In this document: one piece after another, positions 1 through 4,881 of the stretch
Position numbering within the stretch: position 1 is the first letter of the stretch
Layout of the letters: each line of letters starts with the position of its first letter
Assembly: GCA_946885925.1 (NCBI GenBank)
Contig: CAMPHP010000314.1
Span: 1-5,157 of the forward strand
From: an uncultured Litorilinea sp.
GTDB taxonomy: Bacteria; Chloroflexota; Anaerolineae; Caldilineales; Caldilineaceae
Length of the DNA: 5,157 nucleotides
Reading direction: 5' to 3'
Program-made: the position numbers and the translations under genes
The notes under the pieces: generated by a model
What the model saw: the letters and a program-made list of their open reading frames with translations, nothing else
Databases searched by the model: none
Told to the model about the DNA's origin: nothing

Positions 1-37
1 AGCACCCTCCAAGTAGCCTAGCTACTTGGAGGGTGCT
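1..37 (-). terminator. Perfect 17-bp inverted repeat, probable terminator of the ABC exporter operon
   Basis: The arms AGCACCCTCCAAGTAGC (1-17) and GCTACTTGGAGGGTGCT (21-37) are exactly complementary, with a 3-nt loop. The hairpin lies 53 nt past the stop codon of the second ABC gene, where an operon terminator is expected. Any U-tract for minus-strand transcription would fall outside the window, so this cannot be confirmed. The plus-strand side has no T-run. Alternatives are a bidirectional terminator or a dispersed palindromic repeat. Confidence 0.55.
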
Positions 38-90
38 GAGGTTCGCTATTGGGGGATTCTTGTACACTTGCGGTTTGGACACTTGTGAGA

Positions 91-2013
91 TTAGGCAGGC
101 GTCAACTGGGTCGCAGGCGTCTTGTCTGTTGTGCCAGCATCACTGCTCCCATCAGCTTCACCGAGTTCAGCTTCACCGAGTAAGGGCGTCTCACCTTCCC
201 CAAAGGGATTGTACTCACGCTCCATATCACGGCGGAACTGTTGGGTGTAGAGCCGGTAGTAGTGGCCCCGCTGCCGCAGCAGTTCGCTGTGTGTACCCAT
301 TTCGCTAATCTGCCCGTTTTCGATGACCAGGATTCGGTCGGCATTGCGGATGGTGGAGAGGCGATGGGCGATAATAAAGCTGGTGCGCCCTTCCATCAGC
401 ACTTCCATCCCCTGTTGAATCAATGCCTCGGTCAGCGTGTCTACCGAACTGGTAGCCTCATCCATAATGAAGATGTCCGGATTTGCCAGTACGGCGCGGG
501 CCAGGCTAATCAACTGCTTTTGGCCGACTGATAGCAAACTACCCCCTTCACCTACCTGTTCGTCGTAGCCCTTTTCCAGATTGAGAATAAACTCATGCGC
601 GCCTACGATCTTGGCTGCTTCCTCAACTTCGGCGTCGCTTGCATCTAGCCGCCCATAGCGCAGGTTTTCGCGGATGGTGCCGGAAAAGAGATGGGGCGTT
701 TGCAGCACAATGCCCACGCGCGATTGAATGGCGTGCTGGGTCAGTTGGGTGTAGTCCACACCATTGATCCGGATCGTTCCCGATGTTGGCTCGAAGAAGC
801 GGCAGACCAGGTTGACAATGGTCGATTTACCACCTCCCGTTGGCCCAACTAGGGCGATAGTCTCTCCCTGGGCAACATGAAGATTGAAATCGGTCAAGAC
901 CGGATTCTCTTTCTCATAGTAGAATCCTACATTGTCAAAGACGATGTTGCCGCGCAATGTGCCAGGGTCACTTGCTTCAGGGCGATCCACGATCTCCGGC
1001 TCAGAATCAAGTAGTGAGAAGATCCGCTCGCCCGACGCAATCGCCTGCTGCATTTCTGCATAGACGCGCGCCATATCTTGTACGGGCCATAGCATAAACG
1101 TAATGTAGCTGATGAACGCCTGGATACCGCCAATCGTTAGCGTTGTCCCGGCTACATTGGCGGAGGCCAACTGCCAACCGCTATACCAGATGATAACGCC
1201 TACGGCAGTGGCGCTAATCAACTGGACAGACGGCAGGAAGAGCGCCGAGAGCCACGCAGCATGAAAGCCTGCGCGGTACATATCACTGGTCAAGCTGCCA
1301 AACTCGTGAAGGTTCTCGCGTTCACGCCCAAGAGCTTTGATCACGCGTACACCCGTGATGGTCTCGTTGTAGTGACCCGTGATCTGTGAGTTAATGCGGC
1401 GTACTTTGCGATATTCACCGACAATGCGTTGCTTGAACCTAAGTGCCACGACCACAATGATGGGAATGATGACGCTGACGATCAACGCCAGGGGCGCGTT
1501 GATGTAGAGCATGAATCCCACGGAAGTAGCGATGCTGAAGACACCAAAGAACGCGTCTAGCAGTCCCCACGTGACAAGTTCGGCAAGCCGGTCAGTGTCG
1601 GAAGTTGCGCGCGACATGATCCAACCAACAGGCGTGCGATTGTAATAGGATAGCGAGAGCTTTTGCAGATGTGCAAAGAGCTGCTTACGCAAGTCATAGC
1701 GGATGCGCTCACCCAGCAGTCCCGTCCAGTAGATAAAGCCAAAGACCGTACCTGATTGGATGACAATGAGCACACCATACAACGCCAGAATGTTCCGAAT
1801 CGCTATGGGATCACGCGCCACGATGCCTTCATCGATCAAGCGCTTGCTCATAAAGGTGAAGAGCGAATCCAAGAAGGCTGCCAGAGCCATCATGACCAGA
1901 AAGCCGACTAGCAGAGGCCAGTGAGGCTTGGTCAAGGCAAGGATTCGCAGGAGCGTGCGACCATTGAATTGGGTGGTGAACTCTTCTTCCTCGAACTCAT
2001 TTGGATTCGACAC
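91..2013 (-). CDS. ABC exporter half-transporter (membrane domain fused to ATPase), consensus-ATPase subunit with degenerate signature
   Basis: This is a full-length 640-residue ABC exporter half-transporter, predicted in the cytoplasmic membrane and expelling an unknown, probably hydrophobic, substrate. Residues about 30-310 form the six-helix membrane domain, with the coupling-region sequence SRATSDTDR near 134-142. The ATPase domain has A-loop Tyr365/366, Walker A GPTGGGKS (390-397), Q-loop Gln438, Walker B IFIMDE (514-519) with catalytic Glu519, D-loop SSVD, and H-loop His550. The signature is LSVGQ (494-498) instead of LSGGQ, and the preceding X-loop reads VGEGG rather than VGERG. The start is GTG, backed by AAAAGGAG 7 nt upstream. 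It overlaps the end of the upstream ABC gene by 17 nt, implying translational coupling and a 1:1 heterodimer. Residues about 590-640 are an acidic low-complexity tail. The family assignment is near certain and the substrate unknown. Confidence 0.95.
   Translation of the reverse strand: MSNPNEFEEEEFTTQFNGRTLLRILALTKPHWPLLVGFLVMMALAAFLDSLFTFMSKRLIDEGIVARDPIAIRNILALYGVLIVIQSGTVFGFIYWTGLLGERIRYDLRKQLFAHLQKLSLSYYNRTPVGWIMSRATSDTDRLAELVTWGLLDAFFGVFSIATSVGFMLYINAPLALIVSVIIPIIVVVALRFKQRIVGEYRKVRRINSQITGHYNETITGVRVIKALGRERENLHEFGSLTSDMYRAGFHAAWLSALFLPSVQLISATAVGVIIWYSGWQLASANVAGTTLTIGGIQAFISYITFMLWPVQDMARVYAEMQQAIASGERIFSLLDSEPEIVDRPEASDPGTLRGNIVFDNVGFYYEKENPVLTDFNLHVAQGETIALVGPTGGGKSTIVNLVCRFFEPTSGTIRINGVDYTQLTQHAIQSRVGIVLQTPHLFSGTIRENLRYGRLDASDAEVEEAAKIVGAHEFILNLEKGYDEQVGEGGSLLSVGQKQLISLARAVLANPDIFIMDEATSSVDTLTEALIQQGMEVLMEGRTSFIIAHRLSTIRNADRILVIENGQISEMGTHSELLRQRGHYYRLYTQQFRRDMEREYNPFGEGETPLLGEAELGEADGSSDAGTTDKTPATQLTPA
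152..181 (-). repeat. 15-bp perfect tandem duplication in the tail of the second ABC gene
   Basis: TCAGCTTCACCGAGT occurs twice head to tail (152-166 and 167-181). Read on the minus strand it stays in frame and encodes the repeated LGEA(E/D) unit in the acidic C-terminal tail. It looks like a small slippage duplication in a weakly constrained region. Confidence 0.8.
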
Positions 2014-4030
2014 GGTTCAACTCCTTTTGCAGTTCAGTTTCAATGCGGGTTTGGGCCGCAAAGATTCGTTGGTACATGCCGTCCTGTGTGATAAGTTCCT
2101 CATGGGTGCCAGCTTGAACAATTCGCCCTTGATTGAGGACGAGAATCAAATCTGCCGTCATCACACTTTGGATGCGGTGGGCAATGATGAAGGTTGTACG
2201 ACCCTCCATTAGCCGTTCCAGTGCTTCGCGGATGGAAGCTTCGGTCTCGGTATCCACTGCCGAGGTGGAATCATCGAGAATCAGGATGCGCGGGTCCTTG
2301 AGCAAGGTGCGCGCAATTGCCACACGTTGTTTCTGCCCACCCGATAAGGTAGTGCCGCGCTCGCCAATGAGTGTGTCATAGCCTTTGGGCAGCTTGGTCA
2401 TAATTACGTCGTGAATGGCCGCCGCACGAGCGGCCTCCTCTACCTGGGCTTGTGAGATTTCTCGGCCCACACTATAGGTAATGTTTTCACGCACTGTACG
2501 CGAAAAGAGAAAGGGTTCTTGCTCTACGATACCAATGATCTGACGCAGAAACTCGCGCGAATATTCTTTTAGTTCCTTGCCATCGAGCAGGATGCGTCCA
2601 CCTGTATAGTCATAGAAGCGCGGCAGCAGATTAACCAGCGTAGTCTTCCCTGCGCCTGCTGCACCCAAAAGCGCAACGCGTTGTCCGGGTTTGACGGTGA
2701 AGCTAATGTCCTGCAGGGCGACCGAAAGGGGCTTCGCCTGCTCATCGTCCGCTTCGGCCCCGTCTTCAAAGACCTGCGTGTTCTGCGGTTGCGCGTGAGA
2801 CGCTTCCTTCTTGCTCTTCTCTTTGCCCACCCCATTGCTTCCATTAGAGCCGTTGCTGCCCTTATTTCCGTTACTCCCATTGGTTTGGGTCTTTGCCACT
2901 TGGGGCAATTCTCCAATTCCCGCTGGAGCCGTTCCACGATAGGCAAAGCTGACATTCTCAAAGGTTACTTCGCCACGCACTTCTTTGGGTGCGGCGAAAT
3001 CTGGCTCGGTCATCTGTTCGCGATCATGGCGAATGATTCCGGCAACACGGTCAAACGAAACCAAGCCGCGCGACATCTCTACGACAAGACGACCCAAGTT
3101 ACGCATCGGCCAGATGATGGCTAGCAACATCCCTGCATAGGCCAGATAGGTCCCGGTGGAGATGGTGCCATTAATCGCCATATATGCCCCGACTGCATAG
3201 CCCCCCAACATTTGGATACCACAGAGAATGTCGGAGAGAGGCCAATAGAGCGAATGCATGAGCAGCAGGCGCTTGCCTAACTGATATTTGCTTTTGTTCG
3301 CTATGTCGAATTTGTCCTCTTCATAGGCTTGGCGGGCAAACGCTTTGACGACACGCACACCAGTCAGATTTTCTTGCAATGTCGTCGTCAACACCGCCTC
3401 TTGCGCCTGCGAGGCTTCGTAGGCATTGGAGATCAACCGGAAGAAGAAGACCGACATCAGCAAGATAACCGGAATGACGATAACAGAGAACAGCGCCAAC
3501 TGTGCATTCAGTAAGTAGATGGCGGTAAAGTTGATTATGAACAGGAAGAGAATGCGGCTGCTCTCCACAAACTCCATCGAATAGAAACGGCGTAGGGCAT
3601 CTACATCGGATGTTGCCCGTTGAATCATCTCTCCCGTCTGTACTTCGTCATGATAGGCAAAGGGCAGCCGTTGCAGATGGTTCAAGATGTAGTTGCGCAG
3701 CCGTTGGGCGATGCTCTCGGCAGTATGGGCTGCAAGTGAGCCGCTGACAAAGGTGAAACCACCTTGGATAGCCGCCAGTCCGACAAAGCCTAGTGCAATC
3801 ATCCATAGCGCATAGGTGCGGACGCCTTGGGCTAGATAGTCGTCAATAAAGTATTGGATGAGCAACAATGACCCTGTGCGAGCACTCGTAGCGATTGCCA
3901 GCGCCATACCTGCCATAAGATAAGGCGGGCGATAGCCGCGCGTGAGCATCCATACGCCTTTAAGGCGTCCTACTTTTGCGACGGGTTTCAGGTCGGGAAC
4001 GAGTTGATCTGATAATTGCTTGTACAGCAT
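1997..4030 (-). CDS. ABC exporter half-transporter, degenerate-ATPase subunit with a 65-residue Asn-Gly-Ser-rich insertion
   Basis: This is a 677-residue ABC exporter half-transporter, the first gene of a two-gene operon. The membrane domain spans about residues 35-315, with hydrophobic stretches near 37-60, 70-98, 155-176, 178-199, 260-285 and 290-310, and coupling motif QRATSDVDALRR (137-148). The ATPase domain has A-loop Tyr364, Walker A GAAGAGKT (456-463, Lys462), Q-loop Gln504, X-loop IGERG, canonical signature LSGGQ (562-566), Walker B ILILDD (582-587), D-loop SAVD and H-loop His618. The residue after the Walker B Asp is Asp587 where the catalytic Glu is expected. In heterodimeric exporters this marks the subunit contributing the slow or non-hydrolysing site. 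Residues about 365-434 are an extra low-complexity segment between the A-loop and the next strand, making the protein longer than the usual 580-620 residues. The ATG is preceded by TAAGGAG at 8 nt. The substrate is unknown. Confidence 0.95.
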   Translation of the reverse strand: MLYKQLSDQLVPDLKPVAKVGRLKGVWMLTRGYRPPYLMAGMALAIATSARTGSLLLIQYFIDDYLAQGVRTYALWMIALGFVGLAAIQGGFTFVSGSLAAHTAESIAQRLRNYILNHLQRLPFAYHDEVQTGEMIQRATSDVDALRRFYSMEFVESSRILFLFIINFTAIYLLNAQLALFSVIVIPVILLMSVFFFRLISNAYEASQAQEAVLTTTLQENLTGVRVVKAFARQAYEEDKFDIANKSKYQLGKRLLLMHSLYWPLSDILCGIQMLGGYAVGAYMAINGTISTGTYLAYAGMLLAIIWPMRNLGRLVVEMSRGLVSFDRVAGIIRHDREQMTEPDFAAPKEVRGEVTFENVSFAYRGTAPAGIGELPQVAKTQTNGSNGNKGSNGSNGSNGVGKEKSKKEASHAQPQNTQVFEDGAEADDEQAKPLSVALQDISFTVKPGQRVALLGAAGAGKTTLVNLLPRFYDYTGGRILLDGKELKEYSREFLRQIIGIVEQEPFLFSRTVRENITYSVGREISQAQVEEAARAAAIHDVIMTKLPKGYDTLIGERGTTLSGGQKQRVAIARTLLKDPRILILDDSTSAVDTETEASIREALERLMEGRTTFIIAHRIQSVMTADLILVLNQGRIVQAGTHEELITQDGMYQRIFAAQTRIETELQKELNRVESK
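2021..2028 (-). promoter_or_regulatory. Ribosome binding site that decides the GTG start of the second ABC gene
   Basis: AAAAGGAG on the minus strand lies 7 nt before a GTG codon (2011-2013), inside the last codons of the upstream ABC gene. No ATG in this frame is as well placed, and the residues right after this GTG begin a typical acidic N-terminus, so GTG is the likely start. Confidence 0.85.
2729..2938 (-). other. Low-complexity insertion inside the ATPase domain of the 677-aa subunit
   Basis: This segment encodes residues about 365-434, between A-loop Tyr364 and the strand LSVALQDISF. Homologous exporters usually have about 8-10 residues here, so roughly 65 are extra. The insert contains an NG(S/N) repeat tract (residues 384-400, nt 2831-2881), then a Lys-rich stretch (KEKSKK) and an acidic stretch (EDGAEADDE). 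The reading frame is intact and Asn, Gly and Ser codons are mixed (AAT/AAC, GGG/GGA/GGC, AGT/AGC/TCT), so this is not a fresh triplet expansion. It should form a flexible cytoplasmic loop. Confidence 0.8.
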
Positions 4031-4038
4031 AGATGGTA

Positions 4039-4045
4039 CTCCTTA
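4039..4045 (-). promoter_or_regulatory. Ribosome binding site of the first ABC gene
   Basis: TAAGGAG on the minus strand ends 8 nt before the ATG at 4028-4030, a near-ideal Shine-Dalgarno match and distance that fixes the start of the 677-residue protein. Confidence 0.85.
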
Positions 4046-4185
4046 CCACCAGTTTCACAATAGGTAAAACAGGTTAATGACAGGCGGGTTTGTGGCAATG
4101 AAGTTCATGTTGAAAAATTCATGGTGCGCTGTCCGTTCACGTTCCACTGACACTAAAGAAATGCTTGATAGAGATATAGAAGGCA

Positions 4186-4224
4186 ATTCCCAATAGAAAA
4201 TTCCAACAGAAATCCCAATAGAAA
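4186..4224 (-). repeat. Three imperfect tandem copies of a 12-14 bp unit
   Basis: On the plus strand the copies are ATTCCCAATAGAAA (4186-4199), ATTCCAACAGAA (4200-4211) and ATCCCAATAGAAA (4212-4224). The two outer copies share CCCAATAGAAAA exactly, 25 bp apart. They sit in the operon leader just downstream of the second hairpin. They could be protein-binding iterons, RNA elements or slippage products. Confidence 0.6.
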
Positions 4225-4260
4225 AGACGTAGGCCAGCATGGATCCCTGTGCCTACGTCT
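4217..4260 (-). terminator. Second terminator-like hairpin in the operon leader
   Basis: AGACGTAGGC (transcript order, 4260-4251) pairs exactly with GCCTACGTCT (4234-4225). After a bulged A, CAG/CUG adds three more pairs, giving about 13 bp around a 9-nt loop. A U-rich run, UUUCUAUU, follows on the minus strand. On the plus strand the hairpin is followed by TCATCTCCC, so minus-strand termination is favoured. The tail is interrupted by C and A, so efficiency may be modest. It lies about 195 nt before the ABC start codon and 38 nt past the first terminator. Confidence 0.5.
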
Positions 4261-4297
4261 TCATCTCCCACATGCCTAGGAAGCAGCAAGGCTGTGG

Positions 4298-4338
4298 AAA
4301 TAAAAGAGCCGCAGACACGAAATTGTGCGCTGCGGCTC
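4298..4338 (-). terminator. Intrinsic terminator (attenuator) in the ABC operon leader
   Basis: In transcript order, GAGCCGCAG (4338-4330) pairs exactly with CUGCGGCUC (4314-4306). CAC/GUG (4327-4325 with 4318-4316) may extend the stem inside. The GC-rich stem is followed at once by UUUUAUUU (4305-4298), a classic Rho-independent layout. On the plus strand no T-run follows, so it acts on minus-strand transcripts. It lies about 270 nt before the first ABC gene and 20 nt past the leader ORF stop, so it must be bypassed for the exporter to be expressed. Confidence 0.75.
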
Positions 4339-4378
4339 GCATTTTGCGAAGTTACCCGTTACCGGGTGGCAGACGCAC
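4325..4378 (-). promoter_or_regulatory. Predicted antiterminator stem competing with the terminator
   Basis: In transcript order, GUGCGUCUGC (4378-4369) pairs with GCAGCGCAC (4333-4325), forming 9 pairs with one bulged U (4373). The 3' strand uses four bases of the terminator's 5' arm (4333-4330) plus its loop, so the two stems exclude each other. Two small hairpins fit inside the enclosed loop: ACCCG-GUAA-CGGGU, with a GNRA tetraloop holding the leader stop codon, and CGCA-AAA-UGCG. The 5' strand lies in the last codons of the leader ORF. The structure is inferred from sequence and was not folded computationally. Confidence 0.55.
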
Positions 4379-4448
4379 TCCTCCCATCGAAGGAACCAAA
4401 AGCTCCTCCGCCAACGCACATAGCGTTAAGAATTGTTGGGTAGATCAT
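4359..4448 (-). CDS. Putative 29-residue leader peptide controlling the ABC exporter operon
   Basis: This short ORF begins MIYPTILNAMCVGGG, ends SASATR and stops at UAA. AAAGGAG lies exactly 7 nt before its ATG, a better ribosome binding site than most full genes have. The ORF lies about 120 nt downstream of the predicted transcription start and ends 20 nt before an intrinsic terminator. Its last codons (Ser-Ala-Ser-Ala) are also the 5' strand of the predicted antiterminator. There is no run of one amino-acid codon as in amino-acid biosynthetic attenuators. That fits sensing of impaired translation, as proposed for leaders of drug-exporter and antibiotic-resistance genes. I recognise no homologous peptide. 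The peptide itself may be irrelevant, with only ribosome position mattering. A chance ORF remains possible, but the start signal and geometry argue against it. Confidence 0.6.
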   Translation of the reverse strand: MIYPTILNAMCVGGGAFGSFDGRSASATR

Positions 4449-4450
4449 CC

Positions 4451-4462
4451 TGCGTCTCCTTT
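4451..4462 (-). promoter_or_regulatory. Leader-peptide ribosome binding site overlapping a predicted anti-antiterminator strand
   Basis: AAAGGAG (4462-4456) is the Shine-Dalgarno site of the leader ORF. AGACGCA (4457-4451), spanning its end and the spacer to the ATG, is an exact complement of UGCGUCU (4377-4371) in the antiterminator's 5' strand. Without a ribosome this 7-bp helix could occupy that strand and leave the terminator free to form. A ribosome at the start codon would break it. Confidence 0.5.
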
Positions 4463-4575
4463 GCTACTTCCAGCTACGTTGAAAAGGCAGCGATGGAAGA
4501 TGCAACTTTTAACTCAAGGCGAATTCGTGCTGTACTTTCAGAAAAAAGTAACAAGTGTTAGGATGCGCCTCGGCT

Positions 4576-4604
4576 ACAATAGCACAGCGTGTGGGCGTTG
4601 TCAA
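4576..4604 (-). promoter_or_regulatory. Sigma70/sigmaA-type promoter of the ABC exporter operon
   Basis: On the minus strand, a perfect -35 box TTGACA (4604-4599), a 17-bp spacer and a -10 box TATTGT (4581-4576, four of six consensus bases) predict transcription starting near 4569-4570. The spacer contains the small dyad CACA-GCG-TGTG (4583-4593), a possible operator. It is the best promoter match in the intergenic region and points at the leader ORF and both ABC genes. Confidence 0.7.
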
Positions 4605-4711
4605 GCACCAAAGGCAACTTTTTCTGCTACAGATTTCTCTCTATGTTTTTGAGTTTTTTGCAAAGAATAGAGGAGCGCACACTGAATTGTTAGCTGGCTT
4701 GTCTAAAATGG

Positions 4712-4756
4712 TCTACGTACCGTAGAGAGGTGGTGGTTTAGAGGCAAAAACCTCTC
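4712..4756. promoter_or_regulatory. Nested inverted repeats upstream of the ROK kinase promoter
   Basis: TCTACG-TAC-CGTAGA (4712-4726) is a 6-bp dyad with a 3-bp centre. Next to it, AGAGG (4740-4744) can pair with CCTCT (4751-4755) around CAAAAA. GAGAGG (4725-4730) is an alternative partner for CCTCTC (4751-4756). Sitting directly before an extended -10 element, these are candidate operator or regulator sites. No regulator gene is visible in the window. Confidence 0.4.
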
Positions 4757-4757
4757 A

Positions 4758-4766
4758 TGGTACAAT
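4758..4766 (+). promoter_or_regulatory. Extended -10 promoter candidate for the ROK kinase gene
   Basis: TGGTACAAT matches an extended -10 (TGnTATAAT) with one mismatch. There is no good -35 box 17 bp upstream (TTAGAG at 4738-4743), which extended -10 promoters can tolerate. Transcription would begin near 4773, giving a leader of about 110 nt before the kinase ATG. It is the best plus-strand candidate I found, but not strong. Confidence 0.4.
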
Positions 4767-4800
4767 GACCGCAATTTGCTAACAATCCTGTACCTTCATT

Positions 4801-4830
4801 AATTTTGCACATATCAATTTTGTACACTGC
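4801..4830. repeat. Two adjacent imperfect 15-bp direct repeats before the kinase gene
   Basis: AATTTTGCACATATC (4801-4815) and AATTTTGTACACTGC (4816-4830) match at 11 of 15 positions. They lie between the candidate kinase promoter and its ribosome binding site. Their role is unknown and they may be a chance similarity in AT-rich DNA. Confidence 0.3.
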
Positions 4831-4881
4831 TCAATCTGGACCAGTGGGTGTGCAAACCGGCACCTTTCATGGGTGATGTAG

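Larger units (their letters stand above)
4031..4570 (-). promoter_or_regulatory. Long structured 5' leader of the ABC exporter operon
   Basis: If transcription starts about 6-7 nt past the predicted -10 box (near 4569-4570), the mRNA leader is about 540 nt. In transcript order it contains a small hairpin (UACUUU/AAAGUA, 4550-4533), a 29-codon ORF, mutually exclusive antiterminator and terminator stems, a second hairpin followed by U-rich sequence, three short direct repeats, and the Shine-Dalgarno site of the first ABC gene. No tRNA and no known riboswitch consensus was recognised. The leader's existence rests on the predicted promoter; the internal elements are read directly from sequence. 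Confidence 0.6.

Noticed and set aside
64..85. ACACTTG repeated 15 bp apart between the second ABC gene and the palindrome
   Set aside because: It is a 7-bp repeat in a short spacer with no further structure, compatible with chance.
2681..3124. Plus-strand ORF of 147 codons inside the first ABC gene
   Set aside because: It is a shadow of the ABC coding sequence. The minus-strand frame carries all conserved ABC motifs.
4253..4273. Six-codon ORF containing Trp before the second hairpin
   Set aside because: The only nearby purine stretch (AGG) is 1 nt from the ATG, too close to serve as a ribosome binding site. It is mentioned only in connection with the second hairpin.
4298..4462. Known riboswitch or T-box in the leader
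   Set aside because: GGGTGGCA (4364-4371, plus strand) faintly recalls a T-box sequence, but it is on the wrong strand for the ABC genes and lacks the rest of the consensus. I found no match to SAM, TPP, c-di-GMP, guanidine or cobalamin cores.
4239..4652. Plus-strand ORF of 137 codons across the intergenic region
   Set aside because: It runs antisense through the predicted promoter, leader ORF and terminator, has no ribosome binding site and no recognisable protein features. Its composition looks like translated structured RNA.
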